Part shown: in pieces, positions 15,889-24,541 of the stretch
Layout: each line of letters opens with the position of its first letter
Position numbering within the stretch: the first letter of the stretch is position 1
Assembly (NCBI GenBank): GCA_017483465.1
Contig: JAFUWN010000019.1
Coordinates: forward strand, 1 to 48,028
From: Oscillospiraceae bacterium
GTDB lineage: Bacteria; Bacillota; Clostridia; Oscillospirales; Ruminococcaceae
Direction: 5' to 3'
DNA length: 48,028 nt
Notes under the pieces: generated by a model
Databases searched by the model: none
Seen by the model: only the letters and a program-made list of their open reading frames with translations
Told to the model about the DNA's origin: nothing
Position numbers and translations under genes: made by a program

Positions 15889-18696
15889 ATGAAATTATTG
15901 AAATTCAAACATGTATTGGCCTGCCTGCTTTCGGCAATGCTGATCTGTTCCGCAGGTTCGGCCGCAGTCTTTGCAGAAGATATTGCTCCGGAAGAAGAGG
16001 CCGCCGCAGAAGATGTGCTTTCTGAAGAAGAGGAAGCTCTTTCCGAAGAAACGATCTCCGTCGAAGAGGAAGAAGAAGAATTTGATTCCACACCGGAAGA
16101 AGTCAAAGCTTATCTGAAATCTCTGGGTACCACAGACGGCTATGAGGTCTATCTCCGTGAGGATGACTATAAAGACAAGATCGAAGCCGATCTGAAGAAA
16201 AAATATTCTGATGAAGAGGAACTCAAAGATGCTGTCAAAGATCTTGAAAAGCATTTAAAACATGCCGAACTTGCCCTGATCGATGCCGAAACCGGCAAAA
16301 TGGCCGCAGAACTCGAAGAAATTGAACATGATAATGATCAGCATATTTATTATAGTGAAGCCGGAAATTATCTTGTTGTCTTAGATGCCGATCAGAAAAA
16401 AGTAAATAAAATCCGGTTCCGTGTTTCTACACTTGACAGTGAATATTTATTCCTGACAAAAGATCAGAATACACTGGAACTCTACAGTACGGATTATAAA
16501 TCCGTCCGTGCAGAAATGCAGAATGTCTGGAGTGCCGGAGAGACAACCCTCTATCAGAATGAAGACCGCTCCCGCTGGGCTGTTCTGGACGGCTATAAAA
16601 CACAGGTGCGTGTCTGCGTCAAGACAGCGGCAGAAAATGACAATTTCCTGATGTATTATGATGAAGATACCGGGCTGATCGGTCTGGAAAATAAGAAAAA
16701 TAACTATACCTGGTGGTCATCTCCGCCGACAGCCAACCGTGATGCAACGGCAACGCCTTTAGTTGTGACAGATTTACAGTCATCTGTAGTATTGACTTAC
16801 GGTGACAGCAACAGCCGTGGTACAACGAATCTGCGTTCCAGAAACGCTGCGGATATGACTTTCAAAGAAACAGACAAAGGCCTGAAAATCGAATATAAAT
16901 TCGACAAATGCGGCATTACTGTTCCGGTTGTCTATGAACTGGAAGATGACTATATGTCTGTCAGTGTCAAATGCAGCGACATCAAAGAAACCATGACGGA
17001 CAAAGGCCTTGTTGCAACACAGCTGACTTTACTGGGTGCATTCGGTGCAGGTGAAGGCGATGAAAACGGCTATTTTGTCATTCCTGACGGATGCGGTTCT
17101 CTGATCCGGTTCAATAACGGAAAAGAAACAACAAAAAGCTATTCACAAAGAGTCTATGGCCGTGATATTACAAACGTTCCGACTACCAAACCGGCCGTTA
17201 CAGAAGAAGTTCTCATGCCTGTCTATGGGATTGTCAAGAAAGATAACGCCATGACTGTCATCGTAGAAGAGGGCGACGGCAATGTTGCTCTGAATGCCAG
17301 TGTCAGCGGACAGTCACTGAGCAGTTTCAACACCTGTAATTTTACATTCCAGCTCCGTGGCTCAGATACTTATGCAATGTCCGGCGATTACGGCAATCTG
17401 ACCGTATTTGAAGACGGTGCGATCAAAACAGATACAATTAAATTAAGATATTATCCGACTGCGGATGAAAATGCAAGCTATATGGATGTTGCAGAAATCT
17501 ACAGAAATTATCTGCTGACTGACGGCAATGTCACACAGAAATCAGAAGCCAACTCCACACAGTTGTATCTGGATTTGTACGGCGGTACGCTGAAATCCCG
17601 ATCTGTACTGGGCATTCCGGTCACAATGAAAACTTCTATGACCAGTTATCCCGAAGCAGAAAAAATTATTGCCGAATTATCCTGCCTCGGTGTGGATGAT
17701 ATGTCTGTTATCTATAATAACTGGACAAATGACGGCATTTCCGGAAAAGTGGATTATAAATCCAAACCCTCGGCAACACTCGGCGGAGCCGCTAGTTTCA
17801 ACAGATTAGTAGACTATCTGGATGAAAAAGGCTATGACTTCTATCCGGCCGTGAATAACAAGACTTTCGATTCCGGAAACGGCTATTATACTTTTACAGA
17901 TACTACCATCCGGATTTCAAATTCTTATTCCAGACAGATGACTTATAATTTATCCTATGGCGTACAAAATACGAACGTCAAGACAAAATCTCTGTTATCT
18001 CCCGGAGTATTCACAGATTTGTATAACAAGCTTGCGAAAAATTATGCCGGCCGGAAGCTGACAGGTGTCTGCTTAGGAGAAATGACTTCTACTATCTGGG
18101 GCGATTACGGCAAACAGAACATGTCCCGTGATGACACTGTTACCGCTTTGCAGACATCCTATCAAAATATTCAGGATTCCGGAATTTCCCTGCTTGCCGA
18201 TACCTGTGCGGCCTATGCGTTCCCGTATGCCGATAAGATTTCTGATGTGCCTCTGCATTCGAGCGGTTTCGATGTCTTTGATGAAGAAATTCCGTTCTAT
18301 CAGCTTGTTATGCATGGTGTACTTCCCTATTCCAGTACGGCAATCAATGCCAGTGCCGACAGTACAGAATCTTTCCTGACTGCGATTGCAACAGGCTGTA
18401 ATCCGGCTTATGATATGATCTACGCCGAAGCAAGCGATCTGAAAGACACGCTTCTTGATAAATATTATTATTCTAATTATGCATTCTGGACAGATACTGC
18501 CGCACAGGAATATAAACTTGCAAAAGAAATCCTGTCCAGTGTCAGTGATAAAGTGATTACAGATTATACCCGTGAGGGTGATGTTTCCGTAACGACTTAT
18601 GAAGACGGTACACAGGTCACTGTCAATTATGCAGAAAAATCAATTACAGCAAACGGCATTGTCTATACCCTTGCCAGTGCTGAGAAAGGAGCGTGA
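15889..18696 (+). CDS. Large DUF5696-like exported protein, possible glycosidase-like fold
   Basis: A 935-residue exported protein. A signal peptide (about 1-29, ending VFA-ED) leads into a very acidic linker (about 32-65, runs of Glu) and then a globular region. I recognise it as DUF5696-like from the operon type and the central part, which alternates strands and helices in a TIM-barrel-like manner (YPEAEKIIAELSCLGVDDM; LDEKGYDFYPAVNNKTFD; RKLTGVCLGEMTSTIWGDYG). A barrel resembling glycoside hydrolases of the GH36/GH101 type is inference only, and no catalytic acids can be assigned with confidence. There is no C-terminal anchor. It probably processes or presents the glycan imported by this operon. 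Confidence 0.72.
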   Translation: MKLLKFKHVLACLLSAMLICSAGSAAVFAEDIAPEEEAAAEDVLSEEEEALSEETISVEEEEEEFDSTPEEVKAYLKSLGTTDGYEVYLREDDYKDKIEADLKKKYSDEEELKDAVKDLEKHLKHAELALIDAETGKMAAELEEIEHDNDQHIYYSEAGNYLVVLDADQKKVNKIRFRVSTLDSEYLFLTKDQNTLELYSTDYKSVRAEMQNVWSAGETTLYQNEDRSRWAVLDGYKTQVRVCVKTAAENDNFLMYYDEDTGLIGLENKKNNYTWWSSPPTANRDATATPLVVTDLQSSVVLTYGDSNSRGTTNLRSRNAADMTFKETDKGLKIEYKFDKCGITVPVVYELEDDYMSVSVKCSDIKETMTDKGLVATQLTLLGAFGAGEGDENGYFVIPDGCGSLIRFNNGKETTKSYSQRVYGRDITNVPTTKPAVTEEVLMPVYGIVKKDNAMTVIVEEGDGNVALNASVSGQSLSSFNTCNFTFQLRGSDTYAMSGDYGNLTVFEDGAIKTDTIKLRYYPTADENASYMDVAEIYRNYLLTDGNVTQKSEANSTQLYLDLYGGTLKSRSVLGIPVTMKTSMTSYPEAEKIIAELSCLGVDDMSVIYNNWTNDGISGKVDYKSKPSATLGGAASFNRLVDYLDEKGYDFYPAVNNKTFDSGNGYYTFTDTTIRISNSYSRQMTYNLSYGVQNTNVKTKSLLSPGVFTDLYNKLAKNYAGRKLTGVCLGEMTSTIWGDYGKQNMSRDDTVTALQTSYQNIQDSGISLLADTCAAYAFPYADKISDVPLHSSGFDVFDEEIPFYQLVMHGVLPYSSTAINASADSTESFLTAIATGCNPAYDMIYAEASDLKDTLLDKYYYSNYAFWTDTAAQEYKLAKEILSSVSDKVITDYTREGDVSVTTYEDGTQVTVNYAEKSITANGIVYTLASAEKGA

Positions 18697-18704
18697 ACGA
18701 ACTG

Positions 18705-19619
18705 ATGGCAACAGAAAAAAAACAAATCAAAATGCCCTATGAAAAACGAAAAGCCATGTACGGCTATGGATTTATTGCAGTATGGCTTGTCGGCACACTG
18801 ATCTGGTTCTTATATCCTCTGATGGAATCGCTGAGATATTCGTTCATGGAGGTCAAGCCCGAAAAAGGCGGTATGCAGGGTACATGGGTCGGTCTGGATA
18901 ATTATATCTATGTTTTTACAGGTGATGCCAATTACAGTAAATATCTGGTCAGTGTCTTAGTCGAGACACTCTGGAAAACACCATTGATTATTATTTTCTC
19001 TCTGTTTATCGCTGTTATCCTGAATCAGAAATTCAAGGGCAGAACTTTTGCAAGAGCGGTATTCTTCCTGCCGGTTATTATTGCAACAGGCCCTGTATAC
19101 AGCATCATCAACGGCAATATCTCCAGCAGCGGTGCAAGCAGTGCAGGACAGTTTTCAACTATGTTTTCTACAGACCTGATGGGAGAATTATTCCAGTTTA
19201 TCGGATTATATGGCATTAACGAAAATATTCAGAAAATGGTGGAAGCTGTATCAAATAATATTTTCGGCATCGTCTGGAATGCCGGTATTCAGATTCTGAT
19301 TTTCTTAGCCGCTTTGCAGAATATTCCCGTATCGGCAAAAGAAGCCGCTCAGATGGAAGGGGCTACGGCATGGGAATATTTCTGGAAAATTACACTTCCC
19401 TATGTCAGCCCGATGATTCTGGCTTGTCTGATTTTCACAGTTATTGATAGTTTTACCTCTCCGGATAATGCTGTCATGGGACGTGTGCTCGATATGCAGA
19501 AAGACTGGCAGTATGGCTATGCCGCTGCTATGGCATGGGTATATTTTATTATTGTACTGGCGGCTGTCGGACTGATTACTGTGATTCTGAATCATTTCAT
19601 CTATTACGAAGTAGACTAA
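18705..19619 (+). CDS. Sugar ABC transporter permease (MalF/UgpA type), second pair
   Basis: A permease of about 304 residues with six helices and the docking loop KEAAQMEGATAWEYFWKITLP near residues 210-230. It starts the second permease pair of the operon. A GTG at 18693 overlaps the previous stop (GTGA) but lies only 2 bases from AGGAG. The ATG at 18705 is 13 bases away. The true start is therefore uncertain between the two. A periplasmic-side insertion between helices (about 120-180, Ser/Gly/Asn-rich) is longer than in the first-pair permease. Confidence 0.88.
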   Translation: MATEKKQIKMPYEKRKAMYGYGFIAVWLVGTLIWFLYPLMESLRYSFMEVKPEKGGMQGTWVGLDNYIYVFTGDANYSKYLVSVLVETLWKTPLIIIFSLFIAVILNQKFKGRTFARAVFFLPVIIATGPVYSIINGNISSSGASSAGQFSTMFSTDLMGELFQFIGLYGINENIQKMVEAVSNNIFGIVWNAGIQILIFLAALQNIPVSAKEAAQMEGATAWEYFWKITLPYVSPMILACLIFTVIDSFTSPDNAVMGRVLDMQKDWQYGYAAAMAWVYFIIVLAAVGLITVILNHFIYYEVD

Positions 19620-19634
19620 AGGAGGGACTGTGTT

Positions 19635-20666
19635 TTGACTGCTATTTTCAAGAAAAAAGAAGCTCCCGCCGCAGAGGGAGAACATATCGTCGGAAACGGA
19701 CTCTCCAAAAAACAAATCCGTCAGATTCATATGCGGAATATGAATCAGGAAGAAATTGCGTATCTCAAACGCAAAGAAGCCATGGATAAAGTCTGGCCGG
19801 TTGCAAGATTTTTTATCCTGTTCGGATTATGTTTTATTATTCTTTATCCGTTGATTTACATGATCAGCTGTGCCTTCCGTGCTCAGGAAGATATGAGCGA
19901 CCCCACAGTTATGTGGATTCCCCGTCATCTGACACTGAAAATTCTCAAGCAGACTATGAATGCTATGGATTTCTGGCACACGCTTGCCAACACCCTGTTA
20001 CTGAATATCGGCTGTTCTCTGGTGCAGGTCGTCACCTGTGCCGTCACAGGCTACGGCTTTGCAAGATTCAAATTCAAAGGCAAGAATTTATTATTCGGCA
20101 TTGTCCTGATGATGATTCTCGTCCCGAATCAGATTATTGCCATTCCGCAGTATATGGAATTCCGATATTTCCTGTTCGGTGCATTTAATCTGATCGACAC
20201 GCCGTTCACAATGTATCTGCCTGCCCTGATGGCAAACGGAATCCGTGCCGGACTGATGATCTTTATTTTCAGACAGTTTTTCAAAGGTCTGCCGAAAGAA
20301 CTCGAAGATGCCGCCTATCTGGATGGATGCGGCCCGTTCCGGACGTTTATTCAGGTTATGGTGCCGAATGCGGCTTCTTCGTTCCTGACTGTATTTCTGT
20401 TTTCCGTTGTATGGTACTGGAATGATTATTATGTCAGCTCGACATTCTTTACAAATAACTCGACAATCGCTCTGATGCTGAAAAATCTGAATACGCTGCT
20501 TTCTCTGGAACTGTTCAACAGTGCTACTGTGGAAGTTTCTCCCCGTGAACAGATTATCTGGATGGAGGCCGGCTGTCTGCTTTCCGTAACACCGCTTCTT
20601 GTAATGTATACGTTCTTACAAAAATATTTTACAGAAGGTATTGAGCGTTCCGGTCTGGTAGGCTGA
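19635..20666 (+). CDS. Carbohydrate ABC transporter permease (MalG/UgpE type), second pair
   Basis: A 343-residue permease. It has an unusually long cytoplasmic N-terminus (about 60 residues, rich in Lys/Glu/Arg), then six helices with the EAA loop LEDAAYLDGCGPFRTFIQVMVP near 230-250 (key residues DAAYLDG...VP). The start is TTG 19635, eight bases after GGAGGG at 19621-19626, and there is no ATG in frame nearby. It is the last gene of the operon and ends 10 bases before the terminator hairpin. It would pair with the preceding permease. Confidence 0.88.
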   Translation: MTAIFKKKEAPAAEGEHIVGNGLSKKQIRQIHMRNMNQEEIAYLKRKEAMDKVWPVARFFILFGLCFIILYPLIYMISCAFRAQEDMSDPTVMWIPRHLTLKILKQTMNAMDFWHTLANTLLLNIGCSLVQVVTCAVTGYGFARFKFKGKNLLFGIVLMMILVPNQIIAIPQYMEFRYFLFGAFNLIDTPFTMYLPALMANGIRAGLMIFIFRQFFKGLPKELEDAAYLDGCGPFRTFIQVMVPNAASSFLTVFLFSVVWYWNDYYVSSTFFTNNSTIALMLKNLNTLLSLELFNSATVEVSPREQIIWMEAGCLLSVTPLLVMYTFLQKYFTEGIERSGLVG

Positions 20667-20675
20667 TTCCTGACG

Positions 20676-20714
20676 AACAGCACGTTTTCTGAAACAGCGT
20701 GCTGTTTTTCTTTT
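20676..20714 (+). terminator. Terminator of the 12-kb ABC operon
   Basis: AACAGCACG (20676-20684) pairs with CGTGCTGTT (20698-20706) and is followed by TTTCTTTT. The MATE gene's ribosome site begins immediately after, with no promoter of its own in view, so some read-through may supply it. Confidence 0.85.
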
Positions 20715-20726
20715 GGAGGTGAACGC

Positions 20727-22079
20727 ATGTATTTACCGGATCTGAAACAGGATTTCAGGAAATATGTATTTTTCAATATGATCGGTTCGTTCGGGATTTC
20801 ATTGTATATTCTGGCAGATACGTTTTGTATTTCTAAGGGGCTCGGTACGGATGGGCTTGCGGCATTGAATCTGGCTCTGCCGGTATTCAATTTTCTGAAC
20901 GGCTTCGGCCTGATGTTCGGCATCGGCGGTTCGACAAAATTTTCTATTTTTTACTGTCATACCGACCGCATTGATACTGACCGGATTTTTACTAATACAA
21001 TCTTAGGCATGGGCGGTATTGCTTTGATTTTTGAGATTCTGGGGATATTTTTCTCGGAGCCTCTGACGCTCCTGCTGGGTGCAGATGAGAGCATTTTTGA
21101 TCTGACACATACCTATCTGGAATTAGTATTATTATTTTCACCAATATTTTTATTAAATCAGGTGATGATCTGCTTTGTCCGGAATGACGGTGCTCCCCGG
21201 CTTGCGACAGCGGCAATGCTGACAAGCAGTGCTGTCAATGTGATTTTAGACTGTGATTTTATTTTTATCCGTCAGATGGGAATGCAGGGGGCTGCATTAG
21301 CAACTTGTATTTCTCCGTTGTTCAGCATTGCTGTGATGAGTCTGCATATCGTCAGCGGCTGGAATGCCTTTCAGTTCCGGTTTTTCAAGCCGTCATGGCC
21401 GATGATAAAAGAAATTGCTTCGCTTGGATTTTCAACATTTGTGAATGAACTCGCCGCCGGAATCGTCATGATTGTGTTTAATTTTCTGATTTTAAATCTC
21501 GAAGGCAATACCGGTGTTGCGGCTTATGGCATTGTAGCGAATATTGCCATTGTAGTCGTTTCGTTATATACAGGAATTTCCTACGGTGTTCAGCCGCTGA
21601 TGAGCCGTGAACATGGTGCTCATGATAAGAAAGCTCTGCAATATCTCCTGAAATCTGCCATGAAACTGACAATACAGATTTCTGTGGTTGTCTATTTCAG
21701 TGTATTTTTTACATCACAGGGAATCGCCGGCATTTTTAACAGCGATCATGATCAGAACTTACAGGCTATGGCCGAAGACGGACTCCGGTTATATTTCACA
21801 GCAATCCCGTTCATGGGAATGAATATTATTAACTCTGTATTTTTTACATCGCTTGAAAAGCCAAAGCCTGCACAGATTTTATCTCTGCTCCGGGGAATGT
21901 TTCTGGTGATTCCGATTGCATGGATTTTCTCAAAGCTCTGGAATATTACCGGAATCTGGCTGACTGTTCCGGTTTCGGAATTATTGGCCTGTATTACAGG
22001 AATTATTATTTATCTGGTCAGAATCAGACCGGAAATTATGGAAAAGCCCAAAGATCCATTTGAAATTTATTATGATTAA
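20727..22079 (+). CDS. MATE-family multidrug/metabolite exporter
   Basis: A 450-residue protein with about twelve membrane helices in the MATE family pattern: the early motif ILADTFCISKGLGTDGLAALNLALP and the repeat-equivalent region in the second half (GVQPLMSREHGAHDKKALQ). Proteins of this family exchange cations for drugs or metabolites across the inner membrane. The substrate cannot be read from the sequence. GGAGGTG is 7 bases before the ATG. The gene follows the ABC operon terminator closely and has its own strong terminator downstream. Confidence 0.92.
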   Translation: MYLPDLKQDFRKYVFFNMIGSFGISLYILADTFCISKGLGTDGLAALNLALPVFNFLNGFGLMFGIGGSTKFSIFYCHTDRIDTDRIFTNTILGMGGIALIFEILGIFFSEPLTLLLGADESIFDLTHTYLELVLLFSPIFLLNQVMICFVRNDGAPRLATAAMLTSSAVNVILDCDFIFIRQMGMQGAALATCISPLFSIAVMSLHIVSGWNAFQFRFFKPSWPMIKEIASLGFSTFVNELAAGIVMIVFNFLILNLEGNTGVAAYGIVANIAIVVVSLYTGISYGVQPLMSREHGAHDKKALQYLLKSAMKLTIQISVVVYFSVFFTSQGIAGIFNSDHDQNLQAMAEDGLRLYFTAIPFMGMNIINSVFFTSLEKPKPAQILSLLRGMFLVIPIAWIFSKLWNITGIWLTVPVSELLACITGIIIYLVRIRPEIMEKPKDPFEIYYD

Positions 22080-22087
22080 AATCAAAG

Positions 22088-22121
22088 CTCTCTGATAAAA
22101 TAATTTTATCAGAGAGTTTTT
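22088..22121 (+). terminator. Terminator after the MATE gene
   Basis: CTCTCTGATAAAA (22088-22100) and TTTTATCAGAGAG (22104-22116) form a perfect 13-bp stem with a 3-base loop and five T after it. Confidence 0.95.
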
Positions 22122-22168
22122 GCACATTCCGGTCTCCTGAAACGTTATGTTAACAGAAGGGAGTGAAC

Positions 22169-22600
22169 ATGCGTATGAAAATCGAAACAGAATATACACG
22201 AATCTTTCATTACTGTCTATATTATCTGCATCAGAAAGAAGATGCCGAGGATGCAACTCAGGAAACGTTTCTGCGATATTTGCAGCATCCGGAATATGAA
22301 AGCCATCCGAGACAGTATCTGTACAGAATCGCTAAAAATCTCTGCATTGACAAATTAAGAAAAATCCGGCCGGATTCCCTTGATGAAGAATTTACCCATG
22401 CAAATACTCCCGATATTCTGACACATGTTGCCCTTCGGATTGCTATGGACGAATTGCCTGACGAAGACAGGGAAATTATTTTTCTTCGCTATGTCAGCGG
22501 AGAGAAAATTTCTCTGATCGCCAATATGTACGGCGTTTCCCGTTTCGTCATGAGCAGAAGAATCAAGAAAATTACACAGATACTCAAAGAAAAATTATAA
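22169..22600 (+). CDS. ECF-type RNA polymerase sigma factor
   Basis: A 143-residue extracytoplasmic-function sigma factor. Region 2 (about 5-65) holds DAEDATQETFLRYLQH and the helix YLYRIAKNLCIDKLRK. Region 4 (about 90-140) begins LPDEDREIIFLRYVSGEKI and carries the helix-turn-helix ISLIANMYGVSRFVMSRRIKKI. Such factors direct RNA polymerase to a small stress or envelope regulon and are usually held by a membrane anti-sigma factor, which fits the next gene. The start was set at ATG 22169 after AGAAGGGAG. GTG 22163 overlaps that site and ATG 22175 is a further candidate. No promoter was recognised between the preceding terminator and the gene. Confidence 0.9.
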   Translation: MRMKIETEYTRIFHYCLYYLHQKEDAEDATQETFLRYLQHPEYESHPRQYLYRIAKNLCIDKLRKIRPDSLDEEFTHANTPDILTHVALRIAMDELPDEDREIIFLRYVSGEKISLIANMYGVSRFVMSRRIKKITQILKEKL

Positions 22601-22623
22601 ACTCATCAGAAAGGAGAATCACT

Positions 22624-23787
22624 ATGAGCAGAAAATTAAAAAAAGCTCTGAAAGAAATCTACGCTTCGGAACAGCCCTCGAATTTTCCGGAGTTTCTGAA
22701 AGAAATTCAGAAAGAGCGTAATAAGAGAAAATTCCGTTTTATGATGCCTGTTTCGGCAATGCTGTTTCTGTGCGTGATCGCCGGATATGGATATTTCAGT
22801 ACTCAAAATTTCTATCGTCCTGAAATTTCAGTACAGACAGCAGAACAGCAGATTCTTGTCTCCGAACCGGAAACAGTTCTCTATACTACAGAATTTCCTG
22901 TCACAACTATGCAGACAACTTTCACGACAATCAGAACAGAAACAACAATTCCGGAAACTTCTGTCACACAGATTCATCTGCCGATTCAGACCGTTACTGA
23001 ATCAATCTCCGAAACAACAACTTTTACTCCGGAAACAGAAACAATTCCGCCAGAACAAAATTTCACTCCAGAAACAGAAGCCGTTCAGCCTGAACCCGAA
23101 CCGGAAGAAATGATCATTCCGGAATCGAATCCGATTCAAACCGAAACCCAGCCGGAAACAGAAATACAAACAACGATTGATACAACCGGCACTACTCCCC
23201 TCCCTGAAACGACAACCATTCCGACAGAAACCAATCCGGAATATAATTATATTATGATTCCGATAGAAGAAATTGATCGGAAACAACTCAAGATGTTTGC
23301 ATATCGTCAGCTGGAAGTCTACGATCTTTCTATGAACAGCATGATTTATGCAGATGCTAAAATCAATGCCGATACTATGCTCAGCAAATGGAAAAACAGT
23401 TTGTTATACGCTCAGAATTCCTATTGGAGCGAGTATATGTATCGTCTTGATGTACTGAAAGGAACAGTCGGAGAGACTGCTTTTGAATGGGGTTTCCGTA
23501 ACAGTGTCTATCAGAATATTGTACTGAATGAAAGTCAGCTGATTGAACAGTATTTTATTGATAACAATCAGCAGGAAAATCTTGAAAAATTCTATGCTTC
23601 TCAGGAAAATTACGAACAGTTAAGAGAACGCTTCCGAACAGAGTGTCTACAGGAAGATTTTGATTATCCGCCCTATAACGGAGTATTTGAAGATGAAAAT
23701 CTGTCCGCTTATTTTGAAGCAAAACTGACCGAAATCCGTTCTGTCGCTCTGATGGAGTATTTTAATTATATTCCGTATGTTAAATAA
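22624..23787 (+). CDS. Putative membrane anti-sigma factor with Pro/Thr/Glu-rich extracellular linker
   Basis: A 387-residue single-pass membrane protein. A short basic cytoplasmic N-terminus (1-38, KKALKEIYASEQPSNFPEFL) leads to one helix (about 40-58). Then comes a long low-complexity linker rich in Thr, Pro and Glu (about 70-215), and a helical C-terminal domain (about 225-387) that I do not recognise. Position 24 bases after the ECF sigma gene and this topology make it the likely cognate anti-sigma or signal sensor. A classical zinc-binding HxxxCxxC motif is absent, so the mode of sigma binding is unknown. The Thr/Pro/Glu linker looks like a cell-wall-spanning spacer. AAGGAGA precedes the ATG. 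Confidence 0.7.
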   Translation: MSRKLKKALKEIYASEQPSNFPEFLKEIQKERNKRKFRFMMPVSAMLFLCVIAGYGYFSTQNFYRPEISVQTAEQQILVSEPETVLYTTEFPVTTMQTTFTTIRTETTIPETSVTQIHLPIQTVTESISETTTFTPETETIPPEQNFTPETEAVQPEPEPEEMIIPESNPIQTETQPETEIQTTIDTTGTTPLPETTTIPTETNPEYNYIMIPIEEIDRKQLKMFAYRQLEVYDLSMNSMIYADAKINADTMLSKWKNSLLYAQNSYWSEYMYRLDVLKGTVGETAFEWGFRNSVYQNIVLNESQLIEQYFIDNNQQENLEKFYASQENYEQLRERFRTECLQEDFDYPPYNGVFEDENLSAYFEAKLTEIRSVALMEYFNYIPYVK

Positions 23788-23801
23788 ATCTGATAAAACT
23801 A

Positions 23802-23830
23802 TTGACAAATTCCTGAAAATTTTATATAAT
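23802..23830 (+). promoter_or_regulatory. Consensus sigma-A promoter of sodA
   Basis: TTGACA 23802-23807, a 17-base spacer, TATAAT 23825-23830. Both hexamers are perfect. It begins 14 bases after the stop of the putative anti-sigma gene, with no terminator between. Confidence 0.92.
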
Positions 23831-23862
23831 AATAATATACTATTTTTCAGGAGGTAAATTTC

Positions 23863-24480
23863 ATGTTTACACAAATCACACTCCCCTATGCTTACGATGC
23901 CTTAGAACCCTATCTTGATGCTCTCACTGTGGAAACGCATTATGCAAAACATCATGCTGCTTATACGGCAAATTTCAATAAAGCTGTGGAAATGGCCGGC
24001 CTTCAGGATAAAGATGCTGTCTGGATTCTTGCAAATCTGGATTCTGTTTCCGATCCTGCTGTCAGAACCGCTCTGAAAAACAACGGCGGCGGCTATTATA
24101 ATCATAATTTATATTTTTCACAGCTTTCTCCGAATCCGGCAAATCAGCCGGCCGGAAAGCTTGCTGAAAAAATCAACAGTACATTTGGCAGTTTCGATCA
24201 TCTCAAAGAAGAACTGACCAGACTGGCACTCGGACAATTCGGCTCAGGATGGGCTTGGCTTTCCGCAAATAAAAACGGAGATCTGATGATTTCGGCCTCT
24301 CCGAATCAGGATAATCCGATTTCTGAAAAAACCGGCTATATTCCGATTCTGGCTCTGGATGTCTGGGAACATGCCTATTATCTGAAATATAAAAATCTCC
24401 GTGCGGATTATATCAAGTCTTTATTTAATCTGATTGACTGGAATGTTGTTTCTGAAAATTATAATGCTATTATAAAATAA
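23863..24480 (+). CDS. sodA: Superoxide dismutase (Fe/Mn family)
   Basis: A 205-residue Fe/Mn superoxide dismutase that turns superoxide into hydrogen peroxide and oxygen in the cytoplasm. The four metal ligands are in place: H26 (VETHYAKHH), H81 (YYNHNLYF), D166 and H170 (LDVWEHAYY). The N-terminal helical domain and C-terminal alpha/beta domain are complete and the length is standard. The segment NNGGGYYNHNLYFSQLSP is unlike the usual Fe- or Mn-type signatures, so metal preference cannot be read with confidence. The ribosome site is CAGGAGGT. It is a single strong-promoter gene followed by an intercistronic hairpin and kptA. Confidence 0.95.
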   Translation: MFTQITLPYAYDALEPYLDALTVETHYAKHHAAYTANFNKAVEMAGLQDKDAVWILANLDSVSDPAVRTALKNNGGGYYNHNLYFSQLSPNPANQPAGKLAEKINSTFGSFDHLKEELTRLALGQFGSGWAWLSANKNGDLMISASPNQDNPISEKTGYIPILALDVWEHAYYLKYKNLRADYIKSLFNLIDWNVVSENYNAIIK

Positions 24481-24486
24481 TATGTT

Positions 24487-24519
24487 AAGTCTGCGTTCCG
24501 GCCTCCGGAATGCAGACTT
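24487..24519 (+). other. Intercistronic hairpin between sodA and kptA
   Basis: A 15-bp stem (24487-24501 with 24505-24519, one G-T pair) closes a 3-base loop. The following bases are GCATTTCAAGG, without a T run, so it is not a standard terminator. It may protect the sodA mRNA end or set different expression of the two genes. Confidence 0.75.
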
Positions 24520-24541
24520 GCATTTCAAGGAGGAGTTTTAC

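Noticed and set aside
22117-22168. Autoregulatory ECF promoter before the sigma factor gene
   Set aside because: TGAAAC at 22138-22143 resembles an ECF -35, but a -10 would fall in or next to the ribosome site. It is too uncertain to call.
24487-24519. Terminator after sodA
   Set aside because: The stem is strong, but no T run follows and kptA has no promoter of its own. I listed it as an intercistronic hairpin instead.
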